17,310 nucleotides of DNA from JAGPFW01 sp964535155 (GTDB lineage Bacteria; Patescibacteriota; WWE3; UBA101185; UBA10185). Under the pieces are notes generated by a model. It worked only from the letters and a program-made list of their open reading frames with translations, was not told where the DNA came from and made no database searches. Shown in pieces: positions 13,383 to 17,310 of this stretch; position 1 is the stretch's first letter; each line of letters opens with the position of its first letter. The stretch spans positions 1 through 17,310 of the forward strand of contig CAZHSR010000016.1 of NCBI GenBank assembly GCA_964535155.1, given 5' to 3'. The position numbers were made by a program, and so were the translations under genes.

Positions 13383-14006
13383 ATGAATTCCGTTTTTAAG
13401 ATAACTCCATACGATAATAAGAAATTACAAGAATATAAAGATTCTGCTATGAGGGAGTTAAATGAGTGGTTTGGTACAAAGTGGCTATACAACACTCCTA
13501 AAATATTTGTTGTTGATAATAGGGAGACCATTAACATTCTATGGGGAAAACAAACTGAAAATTGGATAGTTGGGTGGAGTTCTGGAAATGTTGCAATTTA
13601 CATATTGAACCCAGAAAGCATTTCAAAAGAAAGCAGTCATAAAGGGGAAACATATGACATTGAAAAGCTTATAAAACATGAACTTTGCCACTCCTTTTTT
13701 CATTTAACTCTTGGTAAAAGTAATTTTTCATGGATAAGTGAGGGCGTATCTATTTATGTTGCAAATCAACTGGATAAATACAAAATGCCTATTGAATTTA
13801 AGGGATTTTTGGATGGAAAAAATATATATTATGAGTCAGGTAATGCCATTAAGTTGCTTGTGGATAATTTTGGTAAAGAAAAGCTGTTTGAGTTTCTTAA
13901 AAAGCAAAATAATATAAAAGACGGGGAGAAATTGAAGACTGCTTTTAAAGAAGTATTTGGGGAAGCCCTTGAATATTCGTTCTTTAATCAACTAAAAAAT
14001 GGATAG
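13383..14006 (+). CDS. Putative zinc metallopeptidase, HExxH gluzincin type (peptidase MA-like)
   Basis: This 207-residue protein carries HELCH (99-103), the zinc-binding and catalytic motif, followed 17 residues later by SWISEGVSIYVANQ with E120 as the likely third ligand. This is the usual layout of M1/MA-like gluzincins (HExxH ... EG.A.Y). No signal peptide or membrane segment is seen, so it would be cytoplasmic. The N-terminal ~95 residues resemble the beta-rich start of such domains (IFVVDNRETINILWG). A TATAAT (13371-13376) ends 6 nt before the ATG, so leaderless. It is one of three HExxH proteins within 2.1 kb; substrate unknown. Confidence 0.75.
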   Translation: MNSVFKITPYDNKKLQEYKDSAMRELNEWFGTKWLYNTPKIFVVDNRETINILWGKQTENWIVGWSSGNVAIYILNPESISKESSHKGETYDIEKLIKHELCHSFFHLTLGKSNFSWISEGVSIYVANQLDKYKMPIEFKGFLDGKNIYYESGNAIKLLVDNFGKEKLFEFLKKQNNIKDGEKLKTAFKEVFGEALEYSFFNQLKNG

Positions 14007-14010
14007 CGAT

Positions 14011-14724
14011 TCAGAGGAGGCTCTGTAAGAGCTCCAATCCGTTTTTAATAAACCAGAAGACATCCTTTTCACTTTTCCATAACCCCCTAAATTTGGGTAT
14101 AAACTCCACATGCTTTTTATACGGCTGAGGATTAGAATTCCCCGTTATTTTCACAAATTCTGGAGTTTCCAAAATAACAACATTAAAAATTTCGGAAAGA
14201 TACCAAATTAGAGCTTCACTAAAACCTTCCACCAACTCAGGATGTTTTTCTAAATAATCATAAAACATAAAATGAAGCATTTCGTGGGCACAAACATAAA
14301 CAGGCCCTTCTGGATGTTCATAATAAACCTGAAAAGTTTTTTGATTTAGAAATCTGGGGTTGCAGTTAAAAATAGACAAAAAGCCTACATAGGCTCCTTC
14401 AGGCCAAGGATGTCCCATAAATATTTTCTGAGTTTTTTCTAAAAATTCTGTTTCTACTGTATCCCAATTCTCTTGTATGCGGGTTTTCACCTGTGCAAGT
14501 ACATCACATATGTTTTCATATACTTGATCTACATATTTGTTATAAAAATCTATTCTTTCCTCATAATTAAAACTTTTAGCTCCATTTAAATTTGGGTGAG
14601 CAAATAAAATTGAATTGCTAAAAGAATCTTCGGGGTCAAAAGTGAGAAATTCTTTAACTGCCCAATAATCCATTTCTTTGTTGATTTCAAAATTTACATG
14701 TGGGATACCTTTAACAAATGCCAT
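14011..14724 (-). CDS. HExxH putative metallopeptidase, unknown family
   Basis: From the ATG at 14724 the protein has 237 residues and starts MAFVKGIPHVNFEINKEM. A longer frame to 14760 begins at a TTG and includes ATG 14728-14730. The 14724 start fits a TTGTTC-17-TAACAT promoter whose -10 (14732-14737) ends 7 nt upstream. The centre holds CAHEMLHFMFYDYL (HEMLH zinc site), followed by VEGFSEALIWYLSEIFN, whose glutamates E-G-F-S-E are candidates for the third ligand, as in gluzincins. No signal peptide. It has little visible similarity to the neighbouring HExxH proteins outside the motif. It ends 4 nt from the convergent gene at 13383-14006. The family is not recognised; enzymatic activity is inference. 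Confidence 0.68.
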   Translation of the reverse strand: MAFVKGIPHVNFEINKEMDYWAVKEFLTFDPEDSFSNSILFAHPNLNGAKSFNYEERIDFYNKYVDQVYENICDVLAQVKTRIQENWDTVETEFLEKTQKIFMGHPWPEGAYVGFLSIFNCNPRFLNQKTFQVYYEHPEGPVYVCAHEMLHFMFYDYLEKHPELVEGFSEALIWYLSEIFNVVILETPEFVKITGNSNPQPYKKHVEFIPKFRGLWKSEKDVFWFIKNGLELLQSLL

Positions 14725-14800
14725 GATCATTATGTTAGTGCAAACTACGACTTGGAACAAGAGATTCTGCTAGATTGGGAAATAATAATATAATGAATTC

Positions 14801-15001
14801 ATGATTTCACAAATCGATGAGAAATTAGAAAAATTAATAACCCTTGAAAACATAACGGATAACGACCTCATTGAATATTTTGGCAAGTTACCAGATACAA
14901 AAGAGGAGCTGTTAGCAATGCAAAAAAATTTGATGGCACATATTAGAACTTATGGAAGACACTCGCCCGGATTAGAGAAATATATGGAAAAGTTAAAATA
15001 G
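14801..15001 (+). CDS. Small helical protein of unknown function (66 residues)
   Basis: The protein starts MISQIDEKLEKLITLENITD and is mostly charged and helical, ending SPGLEKYMEKLK. There is no cysteine pattern, signal or membrane segment. A TATAAT (14789-14794) ends 6 nt before the ATG, the leaderless arrangement of other genes here, which favours a real gene. It sits between two minus-strand HExxH genes and ends 4 nt before one of them. No family recognised. Confidence 0.6.
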   Translation: MISQIDEKLEKLITLENITDNDLIEYFGKLPDTKEELLAMQKNLMAHIRTYGRHSPGLEKYMEKLK

Positions 15002-15005
15002 AAAA

Positions 15006-15473
15006 CTACTGATTAAAAAGCTTAGAAAGACAATCCTTCTCCATAAGCCCATCCACAATATTCTCTCGAGTGGCATAATCATCCGTTTCTTTGTAGGTTA
15101 GAATATGAAGAACTTCATGAACTAGGGTTTCAAAAAAATGATTAGCGTGATAATCCCAGCGAACATGTATCTCTTGCTTTTCTACATCAAACCAACCGCC
15201 AACTCCAAAAGCATGTAAATAACATGTAACCTTTTTTAGATTATTCTCTATATCAAGTTCTTTTATAGCATTTTCAATGGAGGGTCTTTTATAGACATCC
15301 TGGCGAATTAGAAAGCAAATAATCTTTTCGTGTAATTTCAGGTCAAAAATATCTGCTAAATGAGGTAATTTTATGTAAAGATTTTTGTTTTGCTTATATT
15401 CTTTATAGTTTTGTATCAGATCAACAAAATTTTTCAATTCTTCTTTTAGGCTATATTTGTAGATTATTCTCAT
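15006..15473 (-). CDS. Small HExxH putative metallopeptidase, third gene of the Nudix operon
   Basis: From the ATG at 15473 there are 155 residues (a TTG two codons upstream is less likely). HEVLH lies near the C-terminus in FETLVHEVLHILTYKETDDYATRENIVDGLM, with E in the ENIVDGL helix as a possible third ligand. The upstream GGWFDVEKQEIHVRWDYH strand resembles the edge strand of small zincins. There is no signal peptide. It lies 21 nt after the nucleotidyltransferase gene on the same strand, so it is likely cotranscribed. It could be an ImmA/IrrE-like or SprT-like minimal domain, but neither match is firm. Confidence 0.66.
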   Translation of the reverse strand: MRIIYKYSLKEELKNFVDLIQNYKEYKQNKNLYIKLPHLADIFDLKLHEKIICFLIRQDVYKRPSIENAIKELDIENNLKKVTCYLHAFGVGGWFDVEKQEIHVRWDYHANHFFETLVHEVLHILTYKETDDYATRENIVDGLMEKDCLSKLFNQ

Positions 15474-15494
15474 ATTCAAAAGTTAAAATCCGAG

Positions 15495-16157
15495 CTAAAG
15501 ATTTTCTAGACAATACTCAACCAAGGATAAAGTACCTTCGGAACGAGCCTCTAAATTATCCTTCAAAGCCTTCTCCCACAAAACTTCAAAATTATCAGGC
15601 AACTTATCAAGCGAACCTATCCTCTCAAAAGCACTAGCACTTGCCGGAGTGGGTAGCTTATTAACAGCATATAGGCCTCTTACTACTTGCCAAAGTACAT
15701 TAGAAACATTAAATCCTTGTCTTAACTTGGCATTGGTTTGTTGCGCAGATTCTATCTTTGTTTTTGCACTAGCAAGCCATTTTTTAATGGAGTTGGTGTC
15801 TTCAGGAGAATAGTTCTCAAGGGTCTCTTGTGCTAAATCCCTTAATTTTTTTAAATAGTTGCCCTTATCAAAAATGCCTTTTGCTTCCAAAAATTGATAA
15901 ACATTCATTGGATTTTCTTTTATGGAGCCTGAAAATTTCTTAAAAGTTCCAGATTTTACTTCTACTAGAATGGTTTCCTTTTCAAATTCTTTGAACGATT
16001 CTTTGGGCTCTTTTTGAGTAATTAATATTAAATCTAAATCAGAATTGGAAGTATTTGTACCTCTAGCAACACTTCCCACTAAAAGTAGGGCTAAATTATT
16101 TTCATCATTTTTATATTCAGATTCTATAGTTTCTAATATTGCAGCATGTTTATTCAT
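15495..16157 (-). CDS. Nucleotidyltransferase-fold protein (MNT/aminoglycoside-NT-like)
   Basis: This 220-residue protein has a pol-beta-type nucleotidyltransferase core: LLLVGSVARGTNTSNSDLDLILI with G28-S29, D40 and D42, and a third acidic residue at E66 (ILVEVKSG). The C-terminal half is helical (LASAKTKIESAQ, NVLWQVVRGLYAVNKLPTPASASAFERI), as in kanamycin-type or stand-alone MNT proteins. Such enzymes move a nucleotide from NTP to a small molecule, protein or tRNA; the substrate is unknown. No HEPN motif (R-x4-6-H) is seen in it or beside it, so a MNT/HEPN toxin-antitoxin pair is not supported. Its first 8 nt overlap the Nudix gene upstream (ATGAATAA). Confidence 0.82.
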   Translation of the reverse strand: MNKHAAILETIESEYKNDENNLALLLVGSVARGTNTSNSDLDLILITQKEPKESFKEFEKETILVEVKSGTFKKFSGSIKENPMNVYQFLEAKGIFDKGNYLKKLRDLAQETLENYSPEDTNSIKKWLASAKTKIESAQQTNAKLRQGFNVSNVLWQVVRGLYAVNKLPTPASASAFERIGSLDKLPDNFEVLWEKALKDNLEARSEGTLSLVEYCLENL

Positions 16158-16680
16158 GTTTTATTACCTTAATGGCTAATTTTATTGCATCTCTAAACAT
16201 TGCCCTCCCACTATTTCCCCAATCAATATAAGTATCTATTTCATCTGCAGGAACAAATTTGTATTCCCACATTTTTCCGTTTGCAGGATCAGGTCTCCTT
16301 GGCAGGCTTTCATCAATTTGAGCTATAAATCTTGCTTGATAACTAGGTCCATTCTTAATACGGTTTGTTTCTGCCATATCCTGTAAAGGTAAGACTCTTT
16401 GAACTCCTAGAGGATGAATGTTTTTTAAAGTTATGTTCAATTCCTCTCTAATTTCACGCTTTAAAGTAGTTTCTAAATCTTCCTCCTCTTCTACAGTGCC
16501 TCCTGCAAGAACCCATTCTAGAGAGTCTTCTAGTTTACAAACAAGAATTTCACTGACATTCTCACTAAAAATAATTCCATAAACTTGTGTAATAGGGGAG
16601 TAATTCATATTAAATGAGTCTGGAAGCCATGTTATTTCAAATTTTTCCTGGCCAAAATTAACGATTGTGGTTGTATCCAT
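16150..16680 (-). CDS. Nudix hydrolase (first gene of a three-gene operon)
   Basis: The product is 176 residues from the ATG at 16680. The Nudix box GTVEEEEDLETTLKREIREELNI (about 61-83) matches G-x5-E-x7-REUxEExxU, with Asn replacing the usual second Gly. Nudix enzymes cleave nucleoside diphosphates linked to another group, using Mg2+ held by the REXXEE glutamates. The C-terminal part (PSYQARFIAQIDESLPRRPDP.NGKMWEYKFV) is not diagnostic of substrate. A longer frame to 16725 exists, but a TATAAT (16687-16692, minus) lies inside its codons and ends 6 nt before the ATG at 16680, so the shorter start is preferred. Overlaps the nucleotidyltransferase gene by 8 nt. Confidence 0.88.
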   Translation of the reverse strand: MDTTTIVNFGQEKFEITWLPDSFNMNYSPITQVYGIIFSENVSEILVCKLEDSLEWVLAGGTVEEEEDLETTLKREIREELNITLKNIHPLGVQRVLPLQDMAETNRIKNGPSYQARFIAQIDESLPRRPDPANGKMWEYKFVPADEIDTYIDWGNSGRAMFRDAIKLAIKVIKHE

Positions 16681-16736
16681 ATAATGATTATACGCTATGG
16701 CATTTATATCTCTTTTGGTTTTCATTGAGACATAGT

Positions 16737-16754
16737 GTCAATACCGCGTCAATA
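16737..16754. repeat. Direct repeat GTCAATA x2 in the divergent Nudix spacer
   Basis: GTCAATA occurs at 16737-16743 and 16748-16754, an 11-nt period (one helical turn). On minus it reads TATTGAC twice. It lies between the divergent Nudix genes, upstream of both -10 boxes, and could be a regulator site or duplicated -35 (TTGAC). Inference only. Confidence 0.35.
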
Positions 16755-16764
16755 AATATAGTGG

Positions 16765-16770
16765 TATACT
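16765..16770 (+). promoter_or_regulatory. -10 (TATACT) of the second Nudix gene
   Basis: TATACT ends 6 nt before the ATG at 16777, leaderless type. No clear -35 at 16-18 nt. Confidence 0.5.
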
Positions 16771-16776
16771 GCAAAA

Positions 16777-17208
16777 ATGAGAAAAGAACATCATTCTGCA
16801 GGCGGAGTACTAATAAACAAAGAGGGCATGGTTTATTTAATCCACAAAACATCCCGAGATGAGTGGTTATTGCCTAAGGGTACTGTGGAAAAAGGTGAGG
16901 AACTTACAGAAACAGCAACCAGAGAAGTACAAGAAGAAACTGGCTATACTAGTCTCAAGCTACTACATACTGAACCAATTACCCAAACCGAATTTTCCTA
17001 TGAAGAGTCTGACACAGGTACAGTCGTAAACAAATATGTTACATACTATCTTTTTAAAGCTGAAAACAACGAGAAAGGAACAACTACTGCACAAATGATC
17101 AGAGAGGGACTGGAAGGTAACTGGTTCAGCTTTGAGGATGCTATTATTAAAGTAAGCTTTAAAGAACTAAAGGACACATTACACAAAGCTCTAACATTAC
17201 TTTCATAA
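16777..17208 (+). CDS. Nudix hydrolase, Ap4A hydrolase/MutT-like
   Basis: This 143-residue enzyme opens with HHSAGGVLINKEG and carries a perfect Nudix box GTVEKGEELTETATREVQEETGY (35-57), preceded by EWLLPKG. The HSAGGVL...W.LPKG.VE.GE pattern is common to diadenosine tetraphosphate hydrolases and diphosphoinositol-type Nudix proteins, so a dinucleoside polyphosphate substrate is plausible but unproven. The C-terminus (WFSFEDAIIKVSFKELKDTLHKAL) is the usual closing helix, so the protein is complete. It is divergent from the other Nudix gene with a 96-nt spacer; the two share the fold but little sequence outside the box. Confidence 0.9.
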   Translation: MRKEHHSAGGVLINKEGMVYLIHKTSRDEWLLPKGTVEKGEELTETATREVQEETGYTSLKLLHTEPITQTEFSYEESDTGTVVNKYVTYYLFKAENNEKGTTTAQMIREGLEGNWFSFEDAIIKVSFKELKDTLHKALTLLS

Positions 17209-17310
17209 TTGAATTATCTTCTTAAAACCCTTATAATAAACCTCAAAGAACGTTGAAAGATACCGTTTAAAATTTGGCACCTAAAAATTCGAGAAATGTT
17301 GGTAAATCAA
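17209..17310. other. Right-edge stretch without a supported gene
   Basis: About 100 nt follow the last stop. A TTATAATAAA box is seen near 17231-17240. A 13-codon minus-strand frame ending at 17267 and a plus ATG at 17296 touch the edge, but neither can be judged without flanking sequence. Confidence 0.4.

Noticed and set aside
15495..16157. MNT/HEPN toxin-antitoxin pair
   Set aside because: The nucleotidyltransferase domain is present but no HEPN protein with R-x4-6-H lies beside it; the neighbours are Nudix and HExxH proteins.
17267..17308. Tail of a minus-strand gene, or a plus-strand start at 17296, at the right edge
   Set aside because: Only 5-13 codons are visible, with no motif; the window ends before either can be tested.
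1..17310. CRISPR array, insertion sequence, integrase or attachment site
   Set aside because: No regularly spaced repeats, no transposase or integrase domain and no paired terminal repeats were found on reading either strand.

Overview
The window looks like a scaffold from a small, AT-rich bacterial genome of the Candidate Phyla Radiation (Patescibacteria). The Microgenomates/Katanobacteria side is my best guess, but this rests on gene style rather than a marker gene. The pointers are short compact genes, tiny or overlapping spacers, a large share of glycosyltransferases, a NYN ribonuclease, stand-alone HigA-like and receiver proteins, and a 10-N scaffolding gap at 4735-4744. TGA is used as a stop (radical SAM gene), so this is not the TGA=Gly code of Gracilibacteria/SR1.

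Layout. 1-534: the start of a family-2 glycosyltransferase running off the left edge. 651-1130: a NYN-domain nuclease, tail to tail with cysS (1257-2681, minus). Between them a strong minus-strand promoter drives a very short structured transcript or 20-codon ORF. 2731-4212 (minus): a complete-looking two-gene unit of a radical SAM/SPASM maturase with a C-terminal PqqD-like domain, then a translationally coupled 37-residue peptide ending in a CC-x3-C core, then a strong terminator. This is a candidate RiPP (modified-peptide) system and the most interesting item. 4343-5168: an orphan HigA-type regulator, the gap, and a stand-alone CheY-like receiver. 5169-5612 has no long gene but holds three terminators, two strong promoters, a ~100-nt three-way-junction RNA candidate, a promoter-plus-hairpin unit of about 40 nt, and a 15-codon leaderless ORF. 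5613-6253: a membrane DUF457/YdjM-like protein and a 46-residue basic peptide.

6291-13245 is a cell-surface glycan locus: a GT-C integral membrane glycosyltransferase (minus), a divergent operon of methyltransferase, polyprenyl-phosphate sugar synthase-like GT2 and TMTC-like GT-C/TPR protein, then a minus operon of Wzx/MATE-type flippase and a second GT2. Together these could charge a lipid carrier, flip glycans and transfer sugars outside the membrane.

13383-17208: three unrelated-looking HExxH putative metallopeptidases, a small unknown protein, a minus operon (Nudix, nucleotidyltransferase, HExxH protein) and a divergent second Nudix hydrolase.

Two modes of translation initiation are visible. 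Most AT-rich genes have a -10 box ending 6-9 nt before the ATG and no Shine-Dalgarno, as expected of leaderless mRNAs. A few G+C-richer genes (radical SAM, its peptide, the receiver, the 46-residue peptide) have a clear Shine-Dalgarno. This pattern was used to correct several start codons.
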